Shown here piece after piece: positions 12,113-23,612 of a stretch of DNA of 64,000 nucleotides. The number at the start of each line of letters is the position of its first letter. Within the stretch, counting starts at the first letter, position 1. Made by a program: the position numbers and the translations under genes. This DNA comes from Cerrena zonata (lineage: Eukaryota; Basidiomycota; Agaricomycetes; Polyporales; Cerrenaceae). A model generated the notes under the pieces. It saw nothing but the letters and a program-made list of their open reading frames with translations, was not told where the DNA came from and made no database searches. The stretch lies in assembly GCA_038087015.1 (NCBI GenBank), contig JASBNA010000046.1:124001-188000 (forward strand), given 5' to 3'.

Positions 12113-13966
12113 ATGGGCCACACTAGACGAAAGGGCCCTCGGCCTGCTCAGCAGGGTGAGTCTGTGAGAAGAATGCAGACAAAGGTTCTGTGTTCGCTGA
12201 CAAAGTAGTCACTCAGTGCGCCCACGTACGACCAGGAGCAAGGGCAAAGTACATCTCAGTTCGATCTTGATATTTGCCATGTGCTAATACTTGTGATTGT
12301 ATCATTGCAGCCCATTGCGAACGTCGGGGAGAACACACAACAACTCACTGAGCAGCTACGGGCACTAGGCTTGTATGCCGCGCCAACTCTTGGTGACGGC
12401 AATTGCCTATTTCGTGCTTTGTCTGACCAGCTCTATGGTTCCGACACCTATCATCTCAAACTACGCCACGCGCTTTGTAACTGGATAGAATCACACAAGG
12501 AGCGGTATGCTCCGTTTGTGGATGATGAGCGAGGTCTTGATGTCCACCTCCAGTGCATGCGGCAACCAGGTAAGCTGCGCCTTTTTGTGTCACTTTCATT
12601 CTGAGTACGTCGACTGTGGTCCACATCTGTCTAAGCCTTTGCACCCCTTGGGATTGCATATTGCTATAGCAAAGTATCTTCTAATGAGGTTTCCTCTGCT
12701 CGACAGTCAGTGCACTCTATATGTTGTTGTTCATGTGCATTTTTCCTTGCTCGTTTGTTGCTATACTCATCAAATTTGATAATTCGACTAGGAACCTATG
12801 GCGGACACGTTGAACTATCTGCCTTCGCACACATGACACGGCGTAACGTCAAAGTTATTCAACCGGGCCTCGTTTACGTTATCGAATGGGATGCAGGGAT
12901 GGAATCGGACGACACCCCTGCGCCGTCTCTAACCTCGCTTGGTCTTCCAGAGGTTGACCCATCTGCGGCGATTATCAACGAGCGCGAACGGCGGAAAGCG
13001 AAACGCGATTACAAGCGTTTAGAGAAGGCTGGCGTACAACCTTCAGCGCTAGACTCGGATGATGAGACGGGACCTGCGTTCCTAATTGGGCCCATTTATG
13101 TTGCGTAAGTCTATGATCGTCCTCAGCAATGTATTTTGCCTCGTGTGCTGAGCTTATTGTACAGCTATCATGATTGGGAACACTTTTCATCGATACGAAA
13201 TCTGCGCGGTCCGCATGCTGGCTTGCCTAACATCCATGAGGTGCCCTCGCCGGAGGCTGAGGACGAGGCACCGTCCCCGCCAGCTTCTACGAAGAAACCC
13301 GCCTCGAAAGTGAAAGAATCAAAGAGGACTCGACCAAAGTTGTCGTCATCTAACGCAGCTTCATCCAGTGTAACTACTGAGGAAGCGCCAGCTACACCAA
13401 CAGAGATTCCCCTTCCGCCATCGCGCTCACCATCTCCGGAGTCGTTGCCCTATCCAATGCCATCTGGTTTACCTCGGATCTATAGATCGCCGAAACGCAC
13501 GTTTGACGAATCGTCAGCTTCTTCAGAAGGTTCACAGGGCGCAGCGAATAAACGTCCTCGCAGTGCTACGCGGAAGCCATTCGCGGATACGGTGGAAGTC
13601 ACCGCTGATGATGACTTCTTTGAGGACGTCGATACCCCGGACCTAACGGTATCTAACCCAGGGTCGCCATCATCGAGTTCCCTGTCCTCGGTTCCTTCAC
13701 CCGCAGCATCCCCTCCACCAGAGCCCAAACCGGCCCCAGAACGGAGGCTTACACGCAGAGATCGGAAACGGCTAGGGCTGCCTAAGGGCCGGAACGTGAA
13801 TGCTGCCAAAGTGAGTGCTGGAAAAATCATAATTCCTGGGGGACGCTTCAAGACGAAGCAACAGACATCCACAGCGACGATTCCTTCTTCGGAGGGCACG
13901 GAAGAATGGCAACAAAACGGAACCGGGAGGGTAGACGTGCGAGGGTTCCGGGAGTTGAAGATCTAA
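12113..13966 (+). CDS. OTU-domain deubiquitinase, OTUD3-like
   Basis: Cysteine protease of the OTU family that removes ubiquitin. Exons are 12113-12155, 12217-12248, 12311-12569, 12792-13104 and 13165-13966, giving 482 aa. The OTU domain follows a short basic N-terminus. The catalytic Cys is at about residue 57 in LGDGNCLFRALSDQLYG, GGHVELSAFA follows, and the catalytic His is at about residue 222 in DWEHFSSIRN. These match OTUD3. The C-terminal half is low-complexity Ser/Pro-rich with basic stretches, then a conserved-looking RRLTRRDRKRLGLPKG segment and a Gly-rich end. Intron 3 (222 nt) is unusually long for this locus. The first two exons were placed by branch-point, acceptor and phase logic, so they are less certain than the rest. 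Confidence 0.9.
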
Positions 13967-14740
13967 ATGGACGAAGCATCTCGACAAGCATTATTTTTCC
14001 ACTATTTTTCGCATTTCTACGCGCACATGGACCCATCACAACTGCAACTATATACATCACAACACACGGACACCACACATCTTCTTCTTTCTCTCATTCT
14101 TGTCGCTTTGTTTTGCATCCCGCATTTTTATCATCTCTCGGATTCGGTTATTCTCCCCCTTTCCCTTCCAACGCGCACTTCACCCTTTCCTCCTAACGTC
14201 ACATCTGGTCTTTTTTCGGGTTATCGGTTTTCATACCTGGCATTCCTCGACACAACAACCCTCAAGTAAATTCAACACTCGCAACGTACAATCTTATTTT
14301 GTCAAGCGAATACCCTCCATCCGGATATCTGTATTTTAGTTTAACGACCTCTTGACGACCATCCACACTTCTCTTACATTTCATCATTGTGTTATATATT
14401 CTATATTTCTCCTGTGATATACCATTCTCTTTCCATTTTCTTCTTGTATCGTTCACACACGAACGTTGTCACATTCAATTATGTTCTCGGCAGGTAGGAT
14501 ACGAATTCATGTACAAAGTAGCATATAGATTTGGGCTTGCTTTAGATTCTCTGGGGGCTATGAAGATCAGCAATGAGTTCTGTGGCGTTCAAATTCGATT
14601 TTGGAAAAGAATCTGCGAGTGGGCTATTCCTATATGTGTCGAGCAACTAGTAAGGTAATGAGCTTGCCAATCTCTTCCGTAAGATAGTATAGTGATATAT
14701 GGTAATAGGAGATAACTCATCTAGTAGTCGGCTAGGTCGA
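13967..14740. other. Intergenic, pyrimidine-rich 3' flank of OTU gene
   Basis: A T/C-rich stretch follows the OTU stop codon and is likely 3' UTR and spacer. Open frames here are short and low in complexity. No RNA gene is seen. Confidence 0.45.
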
Positions 14741-15188
14741 CTAGTTCCCGCTCATTTTCAGGACCACAGCGGAGGATGGTGGACGAAGTATATCGTCTAC
14801 TGATGTTTGAGGTTGTAGGAAGGTTGGGCAGAACGGTAGCATACTTGTGTCATTGGGTCCGACATAGGGCTCGGCCCTCACGGACGTTAAGCACGGAATA
14901 AAATAAAAAAGTATATCGTCTGCCTCAATCTCAAGGGGCATGCTTTAGTCCTGCTTGTAGAGTTGGTACTGCTTTAACATCCAGCATCTTAATCACGTTG
15001 GTAGGGAATAAGATGGATGCGATACAGGACGCTGCTTTTTCGACAAGGTCGTCGGTAGAGTGTGTGGAAATTTCGGCACTAGTTGGCCTATATCTAGGAG
15101 GTTCATCTGCGAAGAGGCCCGGGGCTGTTTCGTCCACCTTACACTTGGAAAAGGTGCTTGCTTGCGGCATGAGGGTATAACATGTCAC
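14741..15188 (-). pseudogene. Relic of an HNH-endonuclease-like gene (N-terminal part)
   Basis: The minus-strand frame from 15188 encodes DDLVEKAASCIASILF...KAVPTLQAGLKHAP, aligning with the N-terminal module of the paralogues at 21.7 and 30.3 kb (LNHAPCEHGRRY in the intact copy). Immediately after HAP come two in-frame stops in the positions of the Cys and His codons, and then GRRYT is still readable. A shifted frame then shows GPNDTS, matching GPNEQK of the intact copy. The HNH catalytic part is not found. This is a decayed fragment of the family; limits are approximate. Confidence 0.65.
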
Positions 15189-15445
15189 TCTCAGGGGTTA
15201 CGTTTTTTAGTGAAGTACGACGAGTCAGAGTAAAGTAGAGTTTGAGGCTAAAATAAGGGATACTATATGATTGAATGTCCTGAGTGGCGGTATGGGGACA
15301 ATGTATCTTTTGAAGAGGAAAAAGTCCCGCCTGGTATAGATCATGAACTTTTTGAACCACGACGAATTCCTAAACGGGTAACTCGATCAAGATCATGACT
15401 CTATAGCTATTACGCACCTACAACACATGTTCCTTTACTCCTGCC
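15189..15445. other. Spacer between HNH relic and SRP9
   Basis: The SRP9 promoter should lie here. I see no TATA box and no further HNH-family remains. Confidence 0.4.
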
Positions 15446-15908
15446 ATGGTGTACATTTCATCCTGGCAGGATTTCCAGGAGGCTGCAGAAGCCCTTTATG
15501 AGAAATCTCCAACAGTAGTATGTAACTTGTTCACCATCTCCGAGCTACTAAATTCACAAACATATATAGACCAGGTATTGTGTAAAATGGAGGGCCTCGG
15601 AGGGCAAATTAGTTCTCAAGATCACCGATAACACAACAGTACGTTGATCATGCACTATGTCCGTGTAACCAACGCTAACGAACTAGCAGTGCTTGAAATT
15701 CAAGACATACTCCTCGGTGTTTCTGAATCGCTTTGAAATGCTCAACCTATCTTTGATGCAAAAAATGCAGAACAGAAGACCAGCCGAGCCTTCACGTACA
15801 CCGGAACCTAGTGCACCTGCTTCGATACAGGCAAATACAGCACCTAAAACGCCAGTTGCTACGCCTGGGGGTGGGGTGAAGAAGAAGAAGCCGAAGAAGA
15901 AAAAGTAG
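15446..15908 (+). CDS. SRP9: Signal recognition particle subunit SRP9
   Basis: Small RNA-binding subunit of the Alu domain of the cytosolic signal recognition particle; with SRP14 it slows translation elongation. Exons are 15446-15517, 15570-15638 and 15690-15908, giving 119 aa. The N-terminal MVYISSWQDFQEAAEALYEKSP, then RYCVKWRASEGKLVLKITDN and CLKFKTYSSVFLNRFEMLN, match the SRP9/SRP21 fold of one helix, three strands and one helix. The C-terminus is extended by a Pro/Ala-rich linker and ends in a pure lysine-rich tail (KKKKPKKKK), which suits RNA or ribosome binding. Each intron is about 51 nt and phases are zero. No lesion is seen. Confidence 0.9.
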
Positions 15909-16975
15909 TGGTCGCTGGAATTGTGCTTATTATATCAATAGGTTTGGTGTTCCTTTTCTAGTGATGCATTTCTCTGTCTGACCAATAGACTGTTTCGCAG
16001 CTACTGGACTGTACTATATACCTCATCTTTGATTGATCATCGATGTCGATGTTTCCAGTGTGACTTCCACAGCGTACCAACGGTTTGATACCGCCACAAG
16101 ATGCAGTGCGCACACTATGAAGCAACTCTTCGATCACATTTCGCTGTCTACTTCCTCTGCTTGTTCTCCAAGACCTCCAATATCGCACTAAATTAGCCAG
16201 GAAAACAATAGGTCAAGGTCAGTGAGGCAACCCACCACTCGGTACTATTGATCACGTACTTGGTTAAAGGTAGAACGACTGTCTTCTACCTATGGATGCT
16301 GATTTATGAGTCTAATACTTTGCGTGGTTGTTCACTGGTATCGGACCACGCTGCCGTAGTCTGCGAACCTAGTCCACTCACACTCCGACAATCTTGATGA
16401 TCATGTTTCAAGGGCAAGTTGTACATGCAACGTCAAACTCCTGAGCTTGATCGGCTAAATTCGGGGATGTCTAAACAAAGTCGGCGGGTGCAATTTCTCA
16501 ATGACTTTGGTCCTATCAGTTCCACGGATTACTGTATAGCCCATCCATTCCAAGCGGCATTGTACATCGGCACAGTCGTCCCCTGCATGTTCTCCATCAA
16601 CATCAGTCTTCGTTGTCAACCTTCTGGGCTGTATCCTGGTTTTAATCCAGTACAACATGTGTAACAATCAAAGAACCAGTTTTCCTTGGTACTCAAGACA
16701 TCTCCCTTCTTTCCGTCTTTCGATGGTCGTTGTCGTGGTATGTTTCAACAGGTTCTCTATCATCTACTCTCCATTAGCGCTGTGATTCTTTTCTTACAGA
16801 TCTGGGGACCCGCATCGGGCTGAGTATGTTATAAGACAGGGACGTGAGTGCCTGCGTCGGTAGGGCTGGCTCTCACCTTTCACGATCTACACTGGTAAGA
16901 CGCATATAATATCCAGGGTTGCCTCGAGTTAACATATTTCGTAGACGACCTATCCCCCGTTCGGAACTTTCTAAC
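15909..16975. other. Intergenic, nothing recognised
   Basis: About 1.07 kb between SRP9 and a small secreted protein gene. Small open frames on both strands show no domain pattern. An ATG at 16919 is in frame with the secreted protein but would bury its signal peptide. Confidence 0.45.
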
Positions 16976-17374
16976 ATGCGCATCCCTATGTTTCCCTTGT
17001 TCGCTGTGTTGACATGGGCGACTGTTGACCTATATTTTGTATCTGCACTGCCGACGAAGTATCTTCAATCTCCCAACGAACATTACGGTCGTTCACCCAA
17101 CAACCAGTGAGTTTCGGACTTTTGTCAATATATCTTAACAATGAATGCTTCTGTTCATAGGCTTTCCCTCTTTAATTACAAGAACATTGTCAATATGTTC
17201 TCTGGTATAAGCGGCTCAATCGGACTCCAGATCCCGACTTTCGCTTCCTCAAACGCAAACCAAGGCGGGAAGGATGGGGCATCAGCAGGTAAAGACAAAC
17301 CGAACGGAGCTGGGCAGAGCAAGAGCTCGGAGGGTGTCAAGGGAGCGAACCCAAAGGATACGAAGAATAAGTGA
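16976..17374 (+). CDS. Small secreted protein, Lys/Gly-rich
   Basis: Not a recognised family. Exons 16976-17106 and 17161-17374 give 114 aa. The first 24 residues form a signal peptide (MRIPMFPLFAVLTWATVDLY then FVSALP). The mature part has no cysteines, a short hydrophobic patch (MFSGISGSIGLQIP) and a hydrophilic Lys/Gly/Ser/Asn-rich tail ending DTKNK. I chose the ATG at 16976 because it starts the signal peptide directly. The layout (short, secreted, lineage-specific) is that of fungal small secreted proteins. Role unknown. Confidence 0.65.
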
Positions 17375-17691
17375 CTCTACTGTCATTCTCTACTGTCATT
17401 ACCCACAAATCCCGGCGCTAGCGAATTTGATTTTGTTGTAACGAATGCAGGCGTGGACTCAGTCAAGCGTCGTGGACTCAATCACCCAACGTCATGGATT
17501 CAGTCAACCAGCAGACCTTACTTGCGGTACGGCTGCTATATTTATATTCTGACCGTCATGCAGAAGAAGTCCGTCTCCCTGTCATACCCCGTCATTTGTC
17601 CAAACGGATAGCACATACTTCTCTGAACGGGCCGCCCTGCAGTGATCGCATGACCGACATTTTCATCGGACAATTCAAGGATCACCTAGGC
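17375..17691. other. Promoter region of GH78 copy B
   Basis: About 320 bp between the small secreted protein gene and the TATA box of GH78 copy B. Near 17451-17505 a short word containing cgtggactcagtcaa/gtcatggattcagtcaac is repeated; otherwise nothing is seen. Confidence 0.4.
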
Positions 17692-17699
17692 TATATAAA
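17692..17699 (+). promoter_or_regulatory. TATA box of GH78 copy B
   Basis: tatataaa lies only 35 bp before the ATG at 17727, so the mRNA leader would be a few bases long if transcription starts about 30 bp downstream. Copy A has a similar, slightly wider arrangement. Confidence 0.6.
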
Positions 17700-17726
17700 C
17701 TGCTAAAGGATGGTATTCCATACGGT

Positions 17727-20152
17727 ATGGATCGACTTCGACTGACTCTTTGCTTGTTGTTGCTCTCTTCCACACTGGTTCTGGCCACCGCGCCCCGTGG
17801 GCCTTGGGATGCTTTCAATTTTGCACCCGAAAGCCGCACGGTACTGGCCCCGCTCCCTGAAGAGGGTCGTTGGTTCTGTTCAAGGCTCCAAGAACCTCCT
17901 GACGAACAATGGGGTTGCGACTTTGTCTGGTAACCAATCATATGTCACACTTGACTTTGGGATCGAAGTGAGTAAATTCGTCTTTCGTCATATTGTGTCT
18001 GGCGGAATGTTGTGTTAACAATCGTGCACAGATAGGTGGACTGATCTCGATGAACTTCGACTCGGTTGCACCGACCTCTGGAGTTGCGTTGTCCTTCACC
18101 GAGTCCCCCATGTTTATAAATCCTTTGGCCTCCGATGACTCCTCAATGTCCGCAATAAACAACACATACGATGGAGTCGAGAATCTTCCAACACCGCTCG
18201 TAGCCGGATTTTGGACGCAACCTGCTTCGCGGCTCAGAGGAGGCTTCCGTTTTCTGACCTATTGTTTCCACCTCAACCTCTCCGGTTTCCATTTCCAACG
18301 TGTCTTGTGCTATTTCGTTCGCTCCTCACGTTGCGAATTTGAGAGACTACAGCGGATACTTCTTCGCTTCGGACCCGGTGTTCCATGACAAGGACTTCTT
18401 GACCAAAGTTTGCTTCTATTGTTATTGCTTGTGTATCCTGTGGCTGACTGACTATCAAAAAAGATTTGGTACGCTGGAGCGTATACTTTGCAAACGAACA
18501 CGGTACCTCTTCACACAGGTCGACAAATACCTTTTGTACCTTCCCCTGGTAAGAGATACAATTTTGTCTTAAATCTTCTCCACTAATCTAATTATCGCGC
18601 TTTAGGTTGGCAGAATGATGCTACTCTTGGTGTCGCGGGGCCTATTATCGTAGATGGCGCAAAGCGAGACCGGTGGGTGATATTATTCACTAACTAAGTG
18701 CTACCAAGCTAATTTGTGATTAACAGCGCTGTATGGCCAGGCGATATGGGTGTAGCCGTCCCAACTCAATTCGTCTCCACCAACGACCTCCTCCCAACCA
18801 AGAACGCTCTATCTACGATGTTCGCCGCTATTGATCCTAAAACAGGTGCCCTACCTGAATCTGGGCCCTCCACTCAGTCAGACAGGAAGCGATACCTACC
18901 ATGCTTGGACACTTATTGGAGTGTATAACTATTATCTTTACTCGGGGGACACCGAGTGGTTACAGAACCTTTGGACGAATTACACGAAGGCTGTGGCGTT
19001 TTTGGAAGGAAAGGTCGATTCTTCGGGACTGATGAACGTGACTGGATTGAGAGATTGGGCTAGACTTGGTGGTGGTGGACATAATTCTGAGGGGAATGCA
19101 TTGTTGTACAGGGTACGTTCAACCTACTCATCTTCCGTCTATCAATATTTTCAATACTGAATTTGTGTAAATTTGTCAACAAAGGTTCTCGTCACAGCCG
19201 CAGAATTAGCAAGCTACCTAAACAACACCTCGCTATCCACATCTTGGTCCGCCAACGCAACCGCCCTCAAATCCAAGTTCAACGAAGTCTTCTGGCTACC
19301 CAGTGCAGGGATGTACCGGGATAACTCCACGACAGACCTCTGCCCTCAAGATGCCAACTCGATGGCTGTCCTGTTCAATCTTACAAATTCCCCTGAACAA
19401 GCTTCTTCAGTCAGCGTCGGTCTGACGAGCAATTGGAACGAGTTGGGTGCTGTTGCTCCTGAGCTTCCTGATACGATCTCACCGTTCATTGGTTCCCTGG
19501 AGGTAAGTGAAATATTGGCGAATGGGGTGCATTTCATTGATAAGATAAATGGGTGGTGGTGCAGTTACAAGCACACTTTGCTTCTGGCAACGATGAACGT
19601 GCTATGGACCTCCTGCGGCGCGAATGGGGGTACATGTTGTACACCAACCTCAGCGTTCAGTCGACGCTTCTCGAAGGATTCACGGCCAACGGATCCTTGG
19701 GGTAAATATATTTCTGGTTTATCCATCAGTTATACCTCTCTGATTCGGTATCGTGCAGTTACCGTTCCTATCGTGGATACAACTACGATGCCGCTTATAC
19801 TAGTCACGCACATGGCTGGAGTTCGGGCCCAACTTCTGCTCTTACTTTCTATGTCTTGGGGATAACGGTCACTTCACCCCAAGGTCTGACATGGTCTTTC
19901 GATCCCCACACCTCAGGGTTGGAGGCAGCGGAAGGCGGGTTCGAGACTCCTCTCGGCTGGTTTGGAGCGAAATGGTCTTGGAGAGCTGATGGGAAGATAT
20001 TCACCGCGTCACTCGACATGCCCAGGGGTACGAGTGGGAAAGTCCGTGTGCCTGGAAAAGGAAGTGTCAGCGTGAATGGGAAGCGGGTTACAAAAGATGC
20101 AGAAGGGTTTGTGCAAGTACCAGGAGGAAACCATACTATTAGCGTAGGTTGA
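17727..20152 (+). pseudogene. GH78-like glycosidase, copy B, with three +1 frameshifts
   Basis: Paralogue of the gene at 7776. Exons are 17727-17967, 18032-18407, 18464-18548, 18606-18672, 18727-19112, 19185-19502, 19565-19701 and 19759-20152. Exons 4, 6, 7 and 8 have exactly the lengths of copy A. Exons 2 and 5 are each exactly one base longer than in copy A. Exon 1 also needs one base removed to keep frame. The extra bases sit in or near C runs at about 17848-17851, 18258-18260 and 18866-18868. Otherwise there are no stops, all splice sites are intact, and the signal peptide (MDRLRLTLCLLLLSSTLVLA), RDR.VWPGD motif and C-terminal sandwich remain. It is either a very young pseudogene or an intact gene carrying assembly errors; the sequence cannot tell which. 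Confidence 0.8.
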
Positions 20153-21688
20153 ACACGTACACAGTCTATTACGACACCTCGAGAAAATAATCATTTTGGC
20201 GAGTTTATTTGAAGCTACCAACTCAGAATCGACGAGCAAATTCTCTCGCGATGCATCCTCGGATATCTTGTAAAGTTCCGACTCGGATCATGGTATAGAA
20301 ATGATAACTTTCATAGGCTCAGTTCTCACCCTCTAAATCGAGAAGACAGTCGTTCTCTCAATAGAGGCTGAACCTTCTCGATAGCGACGTAGGTGGTGCT
20401 CATCGGACTTTAAATATAGATGCTTAAGCGAACACTTTGCTCAGTCTCTGGCTTAGGTGTGTGACGAGTCTGGTTTCCGTCTGCCATTGACATTCCATCT
20501 TTGTTTAAAATGTTGAATAAACCGATATACGCCTATTCAGCTGCCTATGAGATGTGCAATATGACAATACAATATCCTATTAAGCAACGCTCCTCGTTAG
20601 CTCTGGTTGCCTAAATTGTGGAGCAGATAGTGTCGCTGAGCTGTATAAAATCACTGTTCACATTCCTTGGGATATGCTTAATAATGAGGTTCAGAAAGAG
20701 AGCAAGAAAAATATAAAATACTGTTTACAGATCAAGTCGCGGGTAAAGGCAGCGGTATGTAAAGGCTACTTGACTGCTCCGTGCCGAAAAAGAAGCATGA
20801 TGGCCGAGGGATTCCTCCCTGCAGCGTTTAAAACTCCGAAAAACCCGGCCTAGGCTATGTGCATGCAATCCATTACTATATTCTATGATGCGAGTTGATA
20901 CTTGTATACTCTACAATAGGTATTGACACTAGCAATATCATTGCAATCCGGGTCCATGACGAGAGTCTTATAGGTTACAGTGACCAGCCAATAATCCAAT
21001 ATGTAGCCTGTCCTGTCGGGGTTTCGAAACCTAGTTCACCACACCGAGCTGAGGGCAGGGACGTCAGAAACGAATGTGGCGGGCAACATAGTTGTGAATG
21101 ACGTCACGGTGAAGTGGCGATCTAACTACCGGGCGGGCTCTGTGACCGTCCACTTCATCTCATGGCCCGCTCCAAGGGATCTCGCCTAACTCCGCTCCGA
21201 TACACTGTACAGCGCATAGCCAGTTTCAGCGTACCTGCCCAGTGCTCGATCACTTATATTCCCACGATATATCTCCTGTCTAAGGCTTCGATCAACTTGC
21301 TCCTTTTTCCTCGCTCCTCTCTCTTACTCTAGTCTTCACTAATGTGACCATGACTCCCTCCAGTCGTTCGTCAAACGCCAGTAAGGTAGACCCACAACAC
21401 TTCCAATGACTATCGTCACAGTGTGACTGGCACGTGAAGCACTCAGTCTACGTCGTTTCTGATGGGATAAGTAACAATAAGCCGGGCGTTTAACCCCTTA
21501 CGTGTCGAAAAGCTCCTCATCAACTACAAATGAGGTAGTGCGAGTATGCCAGCGCTAGCCAAAACCTCTCGTTAGAGCTCGTCCAACGACTAAGGCTTTG
21601 GACAGAGACATCAAAACGAAAATCGGAAACAGTCAAAATTTCACAAAATTCAATTAACATGAGTTGACTGTTTCCATTTTCTACCAAC
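20153..21688. other. Intergenic between GH78 copy B and HNH copy
   Basis: About 1.5 kb without a supported gene. A short ATG-led stretch at 21350 (MTPSSRSSNASK) followed by a donor-like gtaag could be a 5' exon of the HNH gene, but I cannot confirm the join. Confidence 0.4.
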
Positions 21689-23104
21689 ATGCCTCCCGCT
21701 GGAGGAGTAGTATTTACATAGGTTCGCCCCACTCAAACAGGCCCAAGTGTGACGGGCAGTATGCACGTGATGTCATTGGAAGTGTTGTGGGTCTACCTTA
21801 CCTCCCCGGATGCCAGTCCTCTCTCAGATGCCACCACTTGTACTCTCCCGAGCGCCGAAGAAACTCAAGCCATTCTTGATACACATGCAGATGGTCATGA
21901 TCTCATCCGTGAAGCACAGTCATGCATCAACAACCACCTTCCCGCCAGCAGTCGGCCTACGAAGATCTTGCATGCAATCTTGAACCATGCCCCCTCCGAT
22001 CATGGTCGCAAATATTCTAGAGTTACTATCATTAACTGCTGCTTTGGAGAGCAATCCTGGGATGCAAGGGTACACCGGTTGACTCGGCTGGCTTCCGAAT
22101 AGGAGAAATATTTGATATTGGCGTGTATGTTCTGCCTACTATTGAATGGACGAGCTATGTAAGGCTCATGTTACTAGTCTGTCGTGCATCTAGGAATATT
22201 TCACCCCCACCCTCTCAATCTTCCCCTGCAGGCCTCGAGGGTACATTGAGCAACATGACCACTGTCAAATCCTCGTTTCACCAGAGAGTCAGTAAACTTT
22301 GATATCACGCCCTGAACGTCGAAAATAATCTAATCTCATTGAACGCAGCTTCTACAAAGACAGAACGGAAAATGTGCCGTAATCGACGCGGGGAACTCTA
22401 AACTAATGCTCGACGCAGCCCGTATCATCAAACGAAGCTTAGCCGTAGAAGACGATCAAGTAAGCCTTCAACAACCTCTAGTCCCCGTACCAGTACTTTA
22501 CTTATATTGAATTTGTATGTAGAACCATTCTCAATCATTTCTCATCACATGGGACATCATACGCAACTACGCCGGTATCTCTATCGACCAGGTAGATTCC
22601 ACCATAGACAGCCCGGAGAATGGGGTGTTGATGGAAGTCTCGATGCATCAGTGTTTTGATCTTTTCGAATGGTGTTTTATGCCGACGGTATGTATTCCTC
22701 GTACGTCTCCCCCTTGACTTGGAATTAAGAAACTCTCTGGATAATAGGGCCGACCGAATGAATACACCATCAAATGGTTTAAAGACCAGCCCTTCATAGC
22801 TCACATAGCCGGACGCAAACAAGTCACCTTTGTCGACCATTCCTCCCCCTCCTCCCCCTCCCCTCCCGATATCCCCCTACCGAACACTAGGTACCTCGCT
22901 CTCCACACCGCCATGGCCCACATCTTGCACGACACCGGCCTGAACAGCTATTTCGGCAACCTCATGGATCACTACCTGCCTGAAATCCGCGTCATCCCTT
23001 GGGGGAAATTCAATGATGGGGATATTGAGTTGAGGGTGTCGGTGTTTGAGATGTTTAGAGATGGGCCGGGACTTGATGATGAGGGGGGTTTGGTATTAGA
23101 TTAG
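21689..23104 (+). pseudogene. HNH-endonuclease-like protein (PF13391 type), degenerating copy
   Basis: Homologue of the intact gene at 30344 with the same intron plan. Exons end at 22124 and run 22178-22287, 22349-22459, 22523-22687 and 22748-23104. The C-terminal half is well kept: DSPENGVLMEVSMHQCF, PTGRPNEYTIKW, YLALHTAMAHILHDTG and IPWGKFNDGD. Two lesions stand out. First, exon 1 has an in-frame TAG at 22100-22102, where the intact copy has Leu. Second, the first catalytic His is Arg (CGT at 22421-22423; A-R-I-I against A-H-I-T). The start is unclear: an ATG at 21689 leads in frame to a TAG at 21719, and the next ATG is at 21761. Probably not a working nuclease. Confidence 0.72.
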
Positions 23105-23612
23105 ACTAGCCCGGTCATTGAGCCGATGAAGTAATGGGGTGGTAGAGCTTAATGTTAATAGTTGTTGTATAATTGTAGTGTGTAAAAGTATTGATTTGTA
23201 TTGTAGAGTAATGATAGAGTCCAAGCTCGGCGTTATGATTTCACATTCTTTTACGTGGGATTGACTGTACCTTCCCTGTGCTGAGAACATCAGCCACTTG
23301 GGTGTAAGCTAAGCTTTGTCCTTGCAGGTTCATGGCTATATTGTCAAGGTCCAGCTTGCAGGAATACCTGCAAACAATATTGTTGCATTGTAGTCACTGG
23401 TATAATCATATAGATACACATTGTGCTGTAATAAAAAAACATCGAAAAAACATCTACAAGAAAACGAGCGGGAATAGTAAGAAACGACATAGTGTGAAGA
23501 GAGAGTACGTGGATGATGATGATACTCTATAGTTAATTTTTATGGTTCAGAAAAAAAAATATGAGTGAGTGAATGCAAGTTGTCCAGAATATATAGTCCT
23601 CTATTTCACCCA
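23105..23612. other. Intergenic between convergent HNH copy and carrier gene
   Basis: A 508-bp AT-rich gap between the 3' ends of two convergent genes; it should contain both 3' UTRs. A run of about eight A occurs near 23553. No gene is seen. Confidence 0.5.

Noticed and set aside
16919..16975. Earlier in-frame ATG for the small secreted protein
   Set aside because: It would place 19 polar, Arg-rich residues before a clear signal peptide, so the ATG at 16976 is preferred.
17727..20152. Programmed +1 frameshifting in GH78 copy B
   Set aside because: The three sites share no slippery heptamer or stop context and fungi are not known to use such repeated shifts. Sequence error or pseudogene is simpler.
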